Assembly: GCA_013696525.1 (NCBI GenBank)
Contig: JACCYK010000659.1
Span: forward strand, 1 to 12,577
Reading direction: 5' to 3'
DNA length: 12,577 nucleotides
DNA from: Chloroflexia bacterium
Lineage (GTDB): Bacteria; Chloroflexota; Chloroflexia; Thermomicrobiales; UBA6265
Shown here one piece after another: positions 1-7,264 of this stretch. The notes under the pieces were generated by a model. That model was not told the DNA's origin, ran no database searches, and was given only the letters and a program-made list of their open reading frames with translations. Numbering within the stretch: position 1 is the stretch's first letter; each line of letters starts with the position of its first letter. The position numbers were made by a program, and so were the translations under genes.

Positions 1-2
1 CG

Positions 3-1529
3 CTGGCCCAGGTCCCGGCGATCGCGGCCGCCGCCGCGGACACGCCCGGCGCGCCGGACTTCAACCCGGCCCTCGCCCCCGTGACTGACATCCATGCCTT
101 GTTGACTGTCGCCATTGTCGATGAGCCGCCGGCGGTATTGGGGAAAGCCGCCGCGATCCGGCCCGGTTACGCGGCGGAGCTGGACGGCCACCGGGCGCGG
201 GCGCGCGAAGCTCGAGATTGGATCGCCAACCTCGAGCGCCAGGAGCGGGAGCGGTCCGGGATCAAGTCGCTCAAGGTCGGCTACAACAAGGTGTTTGGCT
301 ACTACCTGGAGATCACCGCCGCCGCTCTCGCCAGCGCCAAGCCGCGGGATGGCGCGGCGGCGCTGCCAGACGACTACATCGCGAAGCAGTCGCTGGCCAA
401 TGCGACGCGCTATTTCACGCCGCGGCTCAAGGAGTACGAGGCGGTCGTCCTCACCGCCCAGGAGACGCTGGCCGGCCTGGAGCACGATGTCTTTCACCGG
501 GTGATGGGGCAAGTCGCGGACCGTGCCCCGCGCCTGTTGGCAGCAGCAAGCGCCGTCGCCTACCTCGATCTCGTCTCGACCCTGGCCGAGGTCGCCGTCG
601 TCCGCGATTACGTCCGGCCCGAGCTCGACGAGTCCGGCTCGATCGCGATCGACGATGGCCGTCACCCCACGTTGGAAGCGCTGATCGGCCGGGCGGGGTA
701 CGTGCCGAACGACGCCGCGCTCGACGTGGATGGTGCTCAAATTACGATTGTCACCGGCCCCAATATGGCCGGGAAGAGCAGCTACCTGCGCCAGGTGGCG
801 CTGATCGTGCTGCTGGCCCAGATCGGCTCCTATGTGCCGGCCCGGAGCGCCCGCATCGGCCTGGTCGATCGCGTGTTCACCCGAATTGGCGCCCAGGACG
901 ATATCGCCACCGGGCAATCGACCTTCATGGTCGAGATGCTCGAGACGGCGAACATTCTGAACCACGCCACCGGCCGCTCATTGGTCATCCTGGACGAGAT
1001 CGGCCGCGGCACCTCGACCTACGATGGCTTGGCGATCGCCCGCGCCATCGTCGAGCATCTGCACAACGCGCCCCGCCTCGGCTGCCGCACGCTCTTCGCC
1101 ACCCATTATCACGAGCTGACCGAATTGGAAGCGGTACTGCCCCGGGTTCGCTGCTGCCGGATGGATGTCTTGGAGGATGGCGATCGGGTCGTCTTCCTGC
1201 GCCGGGTCGTCCCCGGCGCCGCCGACCGCTCCTACGGCGTCCACGTCGCCCAACTCGCCGGCATCCCCCGCGCCGTGGTCCGTCGCGCCCAAGACATCCT
1301 GGCCGAGTTGGAAGGTGACACCTCCGACCGCGGCGCCGACCGCGCCATCAAACGGGCCGCGATGCGGTCCGACGCCCCGATGGCCGCCACCTCGATCCAG
1401 CTGACGCTCTTCGCGCCGCCAAATCCCGCCCTGGCCGAACTGCGACAGCTCGATGTCGAATCGCTCTCACCATTGGAAGCGATCACGCGGCTGTTTGAGC
1501 TGAAGCGCCTGGCCGGCGATAGCGATTAG
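3..1529 (+). CDS. mutS: DNA mismatch repair ATPase MutS (5'-truncated by window edge)
   Basis: This is the C-terminal 508 residues or so of MutS, the protein that recognises mispaired bases and uses ATP to recruit MutL; full-length family members are about 850-900 residues. The frame is open from base 3, so the GTG at 81 is not the true start. Visible in order: the lever segment around IRPGYAAELD, the clamp segment SLKVGYNKVFGYYLEIT, the motif NATRYFTPRLKEYE, then the ATPase domain. The ATPase has Walker A GPNMAGKSS (about 756-782), the loop RIGAQDDIATGQSTFM, Walker B LVILDE (about 981-998) followed by IGRGTSTYDGLA, and the H-loop FATHYHE. The tail has the usual helix-turn-helix dimerisation region (SYGVHVAQLAGIP) and a short C-terminal extension. 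The clamp sequence is of MutS1 type, not MutS2. The next gene is convergent and no mutL lies within the window. Confidence 0.97.
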   Translation: MAQVPAIAAAAADTPGAPDFNPALAPVTDIHALLTVAIVDEPPAVLGKAAAIRPGYAAELDGHRARAREARDWIANLERQERERSGIKSLKVGYNKVFGYYLEITAAALASAKPRDGAAALPDDYIAKQSLANATRYFTPRLKEYEAVVLTAQETLAGLEHDVFHRVMGQVADRAPRLLAAASAVAYLDLVSTLAEVAVVRDYVRPELDESGSIAIDDGRHPTLEALIGRAGYVPNDAALDVDGAQITIVTGPNMAGKSSYLRQVALIVLLAQIGSYVPARSARIGLVDRVFTRIGAQDDIATGQSTFMVEMLETANILNHATGRSLVILDEIGRGTSTYDGLAIARAIVEHLHNAPRLGCRTLFATHYHELTELEAVLPRVRCCRMDVLEDGDRVVFLRRVVPGAADRSYGVHVAQLAGIPRAVVRRAQDILAELEGDTSDRGADRAIKRAAMRSDAPMAATSIQLTLFAPPNPALAELRQLDVESLSPLEAITRLFELKRLAGDSD

Positions 1530-1630
1530 CGTTGCCCTGGGGACGAACGTCACCACCGACCCGGTAACGGCCGTCGCCTGAAAATCCATCATCAGCCGGT
1601 TTCGAGCCGGGACGCCATGGCGCCACAGGG

Positions 1631-2329
1631 CTATGACAAGGGCGCTGGTGTCGGCTCGGGGGTCGATGCCGGTTCAGCGGTTTCAACCACCGTACCGCCG
1701 CGCGAGCCAGAGGTGCCCGCCGCGTTGTTCACCACGATCGTCCCATTCGCCGATCCAGTCGAGTTGACCCCGTGGCACTCGCAGCCCTTCGCTAACACAA
1801 ACCCGGCCGGGCAGGGGGCGATACAGGTGCCACCGCAACAGACGGCGCCGGTGCCCGAGCCGGCACAATCGCCATCGACGCCACAGGTGATGCAGGGCTC
1901 ACGTTGCGAGAACTCGCAGACGCCCTCGGTCCCGCACCGGCCGATCGAGCATGTGATGGCGGTGAAGCAGTCGATATCGGTCTGGCAGGAGACGGGGCAG
2001 CACTTGCCGTTGCCACAGCAGAGATGCCCTGGGGCGCAATCGACGATGTACTGCACGCAGATACCGTCGTCGCAGAGGCCGCCGATGCAGGCGTCGTTGT
2101 CATCCTTGCATTCCCGATCCTGACGACAGCCGCGAACGCAGGCGCCGTTGCTGCAGACCTCGTTTTGGCGACAGGGTTCAGCGCATGTTTCCTGCGCCAA
2201 TCCCCGTCGAAATCCCGAGCCGCCAAAGACGATCGACGCCGCGCCCGCCACGAGACCGCGCAGCACGCCGCGGCGGCCGACCCCGCTTGCCGCCCGTCGC
2301 GCCAACCGATCGAATCGCTGGTCATCCAT
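1631..2329 (-). CDS. Cys-rich secreted protein with Tat-type signal peptide
   Basis: This gene encodes 232 residues. I chose the ATG at 2329 because AAGGGAG sits six bases upstream; the frame is open further 5' but that part looks non-coding. The N-terminus (MDDQRFDRLARR, then GRRGVLRGLVAGAASIVFGG and an Ala-containing cleavage region near LAQE at about 44-47) fits a twin-arginine signal, so export after folding is likely. The mature part has 28 cysteines between residues 49 and 185, spaced in short Gly/Asp/Asn-rich units with CC pairs at 104-105, 110-111 and 164-165. This resembles disulfide-knotted eukaryote-like Cys-rich repeats. A Thr/Pro/Glu tail (about 213-232) follows and looks like a flexible linker. 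Short proteins of this architecture are, from memory, typical of Thermomicrobia. The function is unknown; adhesion, metal binding or cell-surface structure are only possibilities. The gene converges with mutS and diverges from the PRC-barrel gene. Confidence 0.8.
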   Translation of the reverse strand: MDDQRFDRLARRAASGVGRRGVLRGLVAGAASIVFGGSGFRRGLAQETCAEPCRQNEVCSNGACVRGCRQDRECKDDNDACIGGLCDDGICVQYIVDCAPGHLCCGNGKCCPVSCQTDIDCFTAITCSIGRCGTEGVCEFSQREPCITCGVDGDCAGSGTGAVCCGGTCIAPCPAGFVLAKGCECHGVNSTGSANGTIVVNNAAGTSGSRGGTVVETAEPASTPEPTPAPLS

Positions 2330-2607
2330 CGCCGACTCCCTTCCCGAATCACGGCGGTCAGCAAAGTCTCCGTCCCTGACACTTCCATCAACGCTCCGCT
2401 CGCGTCGCTGGTTACGAAACGCGGTGCCGCCCTGGCCCAATCATCGGCCAAATAGGCCAGCCAGGGTCAAGCCGTCGCGAAGGACTACCCTGACGGCGCG
2501 GTCCATGCGAAGCTATGGCGAGTGAGATCCAAGAGCTTAGCCGCCAACGCCTACCCGAGCTTGACGGTCTGTTCCGGTCCCGCCGGTTGCACGTAGAGGA
2601 GGAACGC

Positions 2608-3267
2608 ATGCATATCGAATTCGGTCACGACGTTTATAGCAGCGACGACAAGAAGCTGGGCACCGTGGTCGGGTTGGTCATGGACGCCGAAAATCAGACC
2701 GTGCGCGGCTTGGTCCTCGGCGAAGGGTTGTTCAACCAGGACGAGCGGCTGGTGGATATCTCGGCCGTCGCCACGAGCAATGACGAACGCGTGAGCCTCA
2801 ACATGACCGACGATGCCGCCGCCGCCTTGCCGCGCTTCCTCAAAGAGGAATACATCGAGCGGCCGCGGGAAGCGCCCGACGCCCTGATCATGCCGGCCGC
2901 CGGCGTCGGCGGCCCCATCTTCTATGACAGCTCGGTCACGGCCAGCGGCTACACCGACTATCCAGGGAACAACAGCTTTTTCGACCCGGCGCCGATCGAT
3001 CCTCCGGTGGTCGAGACCCGCTCCAACCTCGATGAAACCGAGGTCATCTTGAAGAAAGGAACCGATGTCGTCGGCTCCGACGGCGAGAAAGTCGGCACCG
3101 TCAATGACATCCGCTTTGACAACGATGGCCGGCTGGCCGGCTTCGTCGTCAAGGCCGGGTTCCTCTTCACCCATGACATCTCGATCCCGGCCAGCGCCGT
3201 CTCCGAGGTCGATGACAACCGGGTGCAGTTGAACATCACCAGCGAGCAGGCAAAGGGCACCAGCTAG
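2608..3267 (+). CDS. Double PRC-barrel domain protein
   Basis: This gene encodes 219 residues. The ATG at 2608 is chosen because a strong AGGAGG (2597-2602) lies five bases upstream; the open frame begins earlier, at 2515, but without such a site. There are two PRC-barrel repeats. The first covers about residues 3-75 (GHDVYSSDDKKLGTVVGLV, ending VSLNMTDDAA). The second covers about 145-215 (KKGTDVVGSDGEKVGTVNDI, ending VQLNITSEQA). The repeats share the pattern G-x-x-V-x-x-x-D-G/K-x-x-G-T-V and an I-S/D-x-x-A-V strand. The linker (80-140) is Pro/Tyr-rich and probably disordered. No signal peptide or TM helix is seen, so it is probably cytoplasmic. PRC-barrel proteins include RimM, photosynthetic reaction-centre subunit H and many stress-associated small proteins; which role this one has cannot be read from the sequence. 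Confidence 0.85.
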   Translation: MHIEFGHDVYSSDDKKLGTVVGLVMDAENQTVRGLVLGEGLFNQDERLVDISAVATSNDERVSLNMTDDAAAALPRFLKEEYIERPREAPDALIMPAAGVGGPIFYDSSVTASGYTDYPGNNSFFDPAPIDPPVVETRSNLDETEVILKKGTDVVGSDGEKVGTVNDIRFDNDGRLAGFVVKAGFLFTHDISIPASAVSEVDDNRVQLNITSEQAKGTS

Positions 3268-3278
3268 CCCGCGTCGCA

Positions 3279-3309
3279 AGCGGGGCTCGTCCGGCCGACG
3301 AGCCCCGCT
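3279..3309. terminator. Strong hairpin between convergent genes (bidirectional terminator candidate)
   Basis: A perfect 13-bp stem (AGCGGGGCTCGTC at 3279-3291 and its complement at 3297-3309) closes a 5-base loop. It sits 12 bases after the PRC-barrel stop and 8 bases before the stop of the convergent dehydrogenase, so it can serve both strands. No U-run follows on either strand, so intrinsic termination is not textbook; RNA end protection or a Rho-assisted stop is also possible. Confidence 0.7.
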
Positions 3310-3316
3310 CATGCGC

Positions 3317-4423
3317 TCAGAACGTGATCACCGAGCGGAGCGTCTCGCCCCGCTCCATGGCGTGAAAACCTTCTTCCGCTTCGTCCAGGGAAATGGTTTT
3401 CGTGACGACCCGGTCGAGATCGAGCTTCCCCTGCTGGTACCACGCGGTCAGGATTGGAAAATCGCGCGACGGCAGGCAGTCACCGTACCAAGAGGGCCGG
3501 GTGATGCCGCCGACATCGAAGAACTTGCCAAGCGGCAGCTCCGGCAAGACCGACGCTGGGCCGGCGACGCCGATGATGATGCAGGTTCCCGCCAGATCCT
3601 TGCAGAACATCGCCTGCATCGTCGTCTCCGGTCTTCCCACCGCCTCGAACGAATAGTTGACGCCGAAGCCGCCGGTGATCTCCTTGATCGCCGCCACCGG
3701 GTCGCCGTCGCGCGGATTGACCGTGTGCGTGGCGCCAAACTCTTTCGCCCAGGCGAGCTTTCGCGGGTCGAGGTCAACGCCGATGATCGTCGTCGCCCCG
3801 GCCAGCTTGGCCCCCATGATGACCGAATCGCCAACGCCGCCGCAGCCGAACACCGCCACCGACGATCCCGGCTCGACCTTCGCCGAGTAGAGCGCGGCCC
3901 CGACCCCGGTCATGACGCCGCAGCCGATCAGGCTCATTGGCTCGGGCGGGAGCTCGGCCGGGTACGGAATGCACTGCTTAGCATGCACCAGGGTATGCGT
4001 ACAGAAGGTGCCGATGCCGAGCACCGGCTGCAATGTGACCCCGTCCATCGTTCGCATCCGTTTTTCGGCATTGAGACTGGACGCGCAGAACTGGAGCTTG
4101 CCGGCGCGACAGAACCGGCAGACCCCGCACGGCGCCCGCCAGGCCAGGATCACATGGTCGCCGGGCTTGACGTTGGTGACCCCTTCGCCGATGTCTTCGA
4201 CCACGGCGGCACCCTCGTGGCCAAGCAAGAACGGAAACCCCTCCGTCCCAAACACACCGTTCTTGGCGGAGAGATCGGTGTGGCAGACACCGCTGGCAAG
4301 CAGCCGGACGCGCGCCTCGCCCGGTCCCGGCGCCTCGATCGTGAACTCCTCGATCGCGGCCGGTTGGCCCGGTTCGCGCGCAATCGCGCCCCGTGCGGTG
4401 ATCGTGCCGGGCTGATCGCCCAT
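3317..4423 (-). CDS. Zinc-dependent class III-type alcohol dehydrogenase, S-(hydroxymethyl)mycothiol dehydrogenase-like
   Basis: This is a medium-chain NAD-dependent alcohol dehydrogenase of 368 residues. Catalytic zinc ligands are C47 (in GVCHTD), H69 (GHE) and C168 (GCGV). The structural zinc set is C99, C102, C105 and C113. The Rossmann motif is GCGGVG (193-198), with D217 placed for NAD rather than NADP. From memory the sequence resembles S-(hydroxymethyl)mycothiol dehydrogenase (MscR/AdhE-type), for example in the ILAWRAPCGVCRFCR, GVMTGVGAALYS and SSWYGDCLP-like (here PSWYGDCLPSRDFP) stretches. Members oxidise thiol-formaldehyde adducts or primary alcohols. Two ATG codons are adjacent, at 4426 and 4423; the second is preferred because AGGAG is seven bases upstream of it and only four from the first. 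The gene is divergent from the HAD-SerA gene. The thiol cofactor cannot be inferred from the sequence, and a general alcohol substrate is equally possible. Confidence 0.88.
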   Translation of the reverse strand: MGDQPGTITARGAIAREPGQPAAIEEFTIEAPGPGEARVRLLASGVCHTDLSAKNGVFGTEGFPFLLGHEGAAVVEDIGEGVTNVKPGDHVILAWRAPCGVCRFCRAGKLQFCASSLNAEKRMRTMDGVTLQPVLGIGTFCTHTLVHAKQCIPYPAELPPEPMSLIGCGVMTGVGAALYSAKVEPGSSVAVFGCGGVGDSVIMGAKLAGATTIIGVDLDPRKLAWAKEFGATHTVNPRDGDPVAAIKEITGGFGVNYSFEAVGRPETTMQAMFCKDLAGTCIIIGVAGPASVLPELPLGKFFDVGGITRPSWYGDCLPSRDFPILTAWYQQGKLDLDRVVTKTISLDEAEEGFHAMERGETLRSVITF

Positions 4424-4492
4424 CATCTCGCTCCTCTCACACCGATTGCGGCCCGCCCGGATGCCCGTCGAGCGCGGTTCCCTGACCGTGCC

Positions 4493-4521
4493 ATCGTGGC
4501 AAATCGGCGGCGGCCGGTCAA
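4493..4521 (-). promoter_or_regulatory. Possible sigma70-type promoter for the alcohol dehydrogenase gene
   Basis: On the minus strand a good -35 hexamer TTGACC (4516-4521) is followed after 17 bases by CACGAT (4493-4498), a weak -10. The leader to the start codon would be about 60 bases. The support is the -35 and the spacing; the -10 matches only three of six positions. Confidence 0.3.
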
Positions 4522-4552
4522 GCGGCCGCACGCTCAATCGTCGCCAACGTGA

Positions 4553-4582
4553 TTGAACCCGGCCCGATCCGAGTGCTACGCT
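4553..4582 (+). promoter_or_regulatory. Sigma70-type promoter for the HAD-SerA gene
   Basis: TTGAAC (4553-4558), an 18-base spacer and TACGCT (4577-4582) give a plausible -35/-10 pair. It would start transcription near 4590, about 30 bases before the ATG at 4619. It is divergent from the dehydrogenase promoter. Confidence 0.5.
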
Positions 4583-4618
4583 GCCGCTGGCCGCCCAGCT
4601 CCGTGGCCAGGGGCATGA

Positions 4619-6982
4619 ATGGTAGCGATGGAGGCGCCGGTGGCGTCGATGACCGCGATGAAACTGGCGATCGACCTCGACGGCGTGCTCACGGAACACC
4701 CAAGGCCACTGGCGCACGCCGCGTCCGCGCGATTCGGGATGGAGATGCCTGAGAGCGCGTTCATCGACTCGGCTGGCTTGAACGTGCCGGTCGAGGTGCG
4801 AGACTGGGTCTACGGGGCCGATGGCCCCGCCTCGCGGCTGCGGCCGGCGCCCGATGGCGCGGAGTTCCTCCGCCAAGTGATCGAGCTGCTCGGTCCGGCG
4901 CGGGTCAAGATCGTGACCGCTCGTCCCGCCACCGCGGCCGAGATGACGGTCGCTTGGCTGCTAGCCCACGATTTCCCCACGTGTGAGATCCTGTACGCCG
5001 ATCTCAAGGCCGCGACCGCGCTCAAGCATGGGCTCGGCTTCGCGGTGGAGGACAGCCTGCGCCACGCCCGGAACTACGCGGCGGCGGGCATCACCTGTTT
5101 CCTGGTCAATGCCGAGGAGGCGCCGCCCCATACGCTCGACCCGAGCGTCGTCCGGGTGGAGAGCCTGTCTCACCTGTTGCGGCTACTCGCGAGCCGGTCG
5201 AACGCTTACCCAACCTCTGAGGACGGCAGCATGACTTCCCTTCACCCATCGACCAGCGGCGCCAGCAACAGCGCGCCCCGGCCGACGATCGTCGTCAGCG
5301 ACGAGATTCACCCGATCGCCCGCGCCCGGTTTTCGGCGGCGGCCGACCTGGTCGATGTCGAGGGCACGGATACGGCCGCGCTCCTGCGCGCGGTCGCCGG
5401 CGCCGACGCGCTCGTGGTCCGGAGTGAAACGCGGGTCTCGGCCGACGTCTTGGCGGCGGCGCCGAAGCTTCGGCTCGTCGCCCGGGCCGGCGTCGGCGTC
5501 GACAACATCGATCTGCCGGCGGCCACCCGGTCGGGCGTGCTGGTGCTCAATACGCCCGGCGCGAACGCGGTCTCCGCCGCCGAGCACACGATCGCGCTTT
5601 TGCTCGCGGTCACCCGGCAGCTCGCCGCCGCCAACGAATCGACTCACGCCGGTCGCTGGGAGCGCAAGCAAATGCGCCCGATCGATCTCCGGGGGCGGAC
5701 GGTCGGCATCGTCGGCCTTGGCCGGGTCGGCTCCCGTGTTGCCCTCCGCTTGCGCGCCTTCGAGATGCGGGTGCTCGCCTTCGACCCCTACATCACCCCG
5801 CACCGGTTCACCGAGTTCGGCGCGGCGCCGGTCGATTACCAGACGCTGCTCGCCAACGCCGACGTGATCACCTTCCACGTCCCGGCCACTCCAGAGACGA
5901 CGCACATGCTCGACGCCGAGACCCTCCGCCTCGTCAAACCCGAAGCGATCGTCATCAACGCGGCGCGGGGCGAGGTAGTCGATCAGGACGCCCTCGCCGC
6001 CGCCTTGCGCGAGGGACGCCTCGCCGGCGCCGGGGTCGACGTCTTTCCCCACGAGCCATGTCCGTCGAGCCCGCTCTTTGGCCTGCCGAACGCGGTGCTG
6101 ACGCCGCATACCGGCGGCTCCAGCGCCGAAGCGCTGGCGGCGGTCGGCGAGTTGATTAGCACGACCACGTTGGCCGCGCTGCGCGGCGAAGCCGTGCCCA
6201 ACGCGGTCAACCTGCCGGCATCGTCGCTCAACGCCCCGGAGCTCCAGCGGCTGACGTCGGTCTGCGCCGCCGCCGGCCGCCTGCTCGGGGTCCTGGCCCC
6301 CGATCGGCCGGAGCGCTACACCTTGACCGTCCGCGGCCTGGTCGCCCACGACGTGATGGAACATGTGCTGGGGACCGCCCTGAGCGAGTCGCTGAACCTC
6401 TGGACCGACCAGCGGGTGACCCCGGTGAACGCCCACCTGGTGGCCGAGGAAGTTCACCTGGAGGTCAAAGCGCAGGCCGATGATTCCGATCAGGATCTCA
6501 TGCCCACCTTCTCGTTCGCGGTTCACGACGGCGCCGACCACCATGTCGCCGTGCGTTGGGACCGGACCGACGCCGGCATCACCGCGATCGACGGCTTCAG
6601 CCTGGAGCATCCCCTGGCCGGCGATGTGTTGATAACCCATCACCGTGATCAGCCGGGCATGATCGGGCAGATTGGGATGATTATGGGTCGGTACGACGTG
6701 AACATCGCCGGCATGCAGGTCGGCCGGCATGAGATCACCCGTGGCGGCGAAGCGATCATGGTCCTCAACGTCGATAACGAGATCCCTGCCGCCGCCGTTG
6801 CTGAAATCACCGCGATCGATGGCATCGAAGCCACCTACGTGGTGTCTTTGCCGGAAGCGCTGCACGGTCCGGTTCAGGCGCCGCTCCTGCCGACCCTGGC
6901 CTTGGGTGGAGCCCGCCTCCCATCTTTGACGAGCGCGGATAGGTGGGGCCGCGGTACCTGTCGCGCGTTTAACGTCGATTGA
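4619..6982 (+). CDS. serA: HAD-family phosphatase domain fused to D-3-phosphoglycerate dehydrogenase (SerA)
   Basis: This is one open frame of 787 residues. Start choice: AGGGG (4609-4613) lies five bases before ATG 4619. Residues about 14-195 form a small HAD hydrolase: motif I DLDGVLT (19-25, nucleophile D19), motif II T100 in KIVTARP, Lys 130 or 136, and motif IV VEDS (E144, D145). It looks like the cytosolic 5'-nucleotidase (NT5C) group. From residue 205 a complete type I phosphoglycerate dehydrogenase follows, which converts 3-phosphoglycerate to 3-phosphohydroxypyruvate, the first step of serine synthesis. It has the Rossmann motif GLGRVG (366-371) and catalytic Arg 450 (NAARGEVVD), Glu 479 (FPHEP) and His 497 (TPHTGGSS). 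An intervening (ASB-like) domain and a C-terminal ACT domain (about 665-745, GDVLITHHRDQPGMIG), usually the serine sensor, come next. About 43 residues extend past the ACT domain. An internal ATG at 5231 with its own ribosome binding site could give SerA alone. Confidence 0.9.
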   Translation: MVAMEAPVASMTAMKLAIDLDGVLTEHPRPLAHAASARFGMEMPESAFIDSAGLNVPVEVRDWVYGADGPASRLRPAPDGAEFLRQVIELLGPARVKIVTARPATAAEMTVAWLLAHDFPTCEILYADLKAATALKHGLGFAVEDSLRHARNYAAAGITCFLVNAEEAPPHTLDPSVVRVESLSHLLRLLASRSNAYPTSEDGSMTSLHPSTSGASNSAPRPTIVVSDEIHPIARARFSAAADLVDVEGTDTAALLRAVAGADALVVRSETRVSADVLAAAPKLRLVARAGVGVDNIDLPAATRSGVLVLNTPGANAVSAAEHTIALLLAVTRQLAAANESTHAGRWERKQMRPIDLRGRTVGIVGLGRVGSRVALRLRAFEMRVLAFDPYITPHRFTEFGAAPVDYQTLLANADVITFHVPATPETTHMLDAETLRLVKPEAIVINAARGEVVDQDALAAALREGRLAGAGVDVFPHEPCPSSPLFGLPNAVLTPHTGGSSAEALAAVGELISTTTLAALRGEAVPNAVNLPASSLNAPELQRLTSVCAAAGRLLGVLAPDRPERYTLTVRGLVAHDVMEHVLGTALSESLNLWTDQRVTPVNAHLVAEEVHLEVKAQADDSDQDLMPTFSFAVHDGADHHVAVRWDRTDAGITAIDGFSLEHPLAGDVLITHHRDQPGMIGQIGMIMGRYDVNIAGMQVGRHEITRGGEAIMVLNVDNEIPAAAVAEITAIDGIEATYVVSLPEALHGPVQAPLLPTLALGGARLPSLTSADRWGRGTCRAFNVD
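5219..5233 (+). promoter_or_regulatory. Internal ribosome binding site and ATG at the HAD/SerA junction
   Basis: GAGGA (5219-5223) lies seven bases before an in-frame ATG at 5231, exactly where the phosphoglycerate dehydrogenase part begins (MTSLHPSTSG, then PRPTIVVSDEIHP). Initiation here would give a 583-residue SerA, near the usual 525-530 plus the C-terminal tail. In another reading phase a TGA (5218-5220) overlaps this site, as expected if two separate genes were joined. Confidence 0.5.
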
Positions 6983-7121
6983 AACGGCTCCCGCATCGCC
7001 GGAGATACGCTTTACGGGGCATGATCTCCCGGCTGCCTCGGGGCAATCGTGGCCAGCCAGGCGCGATGTGTAGCCAGCTCCACGCCCGGCCCGGAGCGAT
7101 GGCTCGTGAGTTGCGCACGGT

Positions 7122-7167
7122 GCCCGGCGCACCCGTCTCACAAGGAGCCGGGCCGAGCGTTCTTTTT
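7122..7167 (+). terminator. Terminator-like hairpin downstream of serA
   Basis: GCCCGGC (7122-7128) can pair with GCCGGGC (7147-7153) across an 18-base loop, and TTCTTTTT follows at 7160-7167. The T-run starts six bases after the stem and the loop is large, so this is a weak intrinsic terminator at best. A second stem, GGGCCG/CGGCCC (7168-7173 with 7181-7186), follows at once. The rest of the 6983-7264 gap shows no credible gene. Confidence 0.35.
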
Positions 7168-7264
7168 GGGCCGGGGTGGACGGCCCGCGATTCGCCCTCC
7201 GGCGGCATCGAACCGAAGCGGACGGTAGTTCCAGCACGCTGAGATGACAAAGGAATGAGCGTTT

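Noticed and set aside
1530..1630. Possible terminator between mutS and the Cys-rich gene
   Set aside because: Only a 4-bp CCGG/CCGG stem and no T-run; too weak to call.
1904..2455. Plus-strand ORF opposite the Cys-rich gene
   Set aside because: It is Ala-rich with no recognisable domain, and is the mirror of a minus-strand gene with signal peptide and ordered cysteines.
2430..2492. Short inverted repeats (CCCTGGC/GCCAGGG and CAGGGT/ACCCTG) in the gap between the divergent Cys-rich and PRC-barrel genes
   Set aside because: Arms of six or seven bases at long spacing are expected by chance in this base composition, and no promoter pair lines up with them.
2515..2607. N-terminal extension of the PRC-barrel protein
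   Set aside because: The strong AGGAGG before ATG 2608 and the immediate start of the first barrel strand favour the short form.
3311..4552. Long plus-strand ORF opposite the alcohol dehydrogenase
   Set aside because: Arg/Asp/Ala-rich composition without domains; an antisense shadow of a clearly recognised enzyme.
7168..7200. T-box-like string GGGTGGACGGCCCGCG followed by TTCGCCCTCC
   Set aside because: It lacks the invariant TGGNACCGC core, has no visible specifier stem, and no aminoacyl-tRNA synthetase or amino acid gene follows directly.
5183..7237. 684-codon minus-strand ORF opposite serA
   Set aside because: Low-information Gly/Arg/Asp-rich sequence produced by the G+C bias of the opposite strand.
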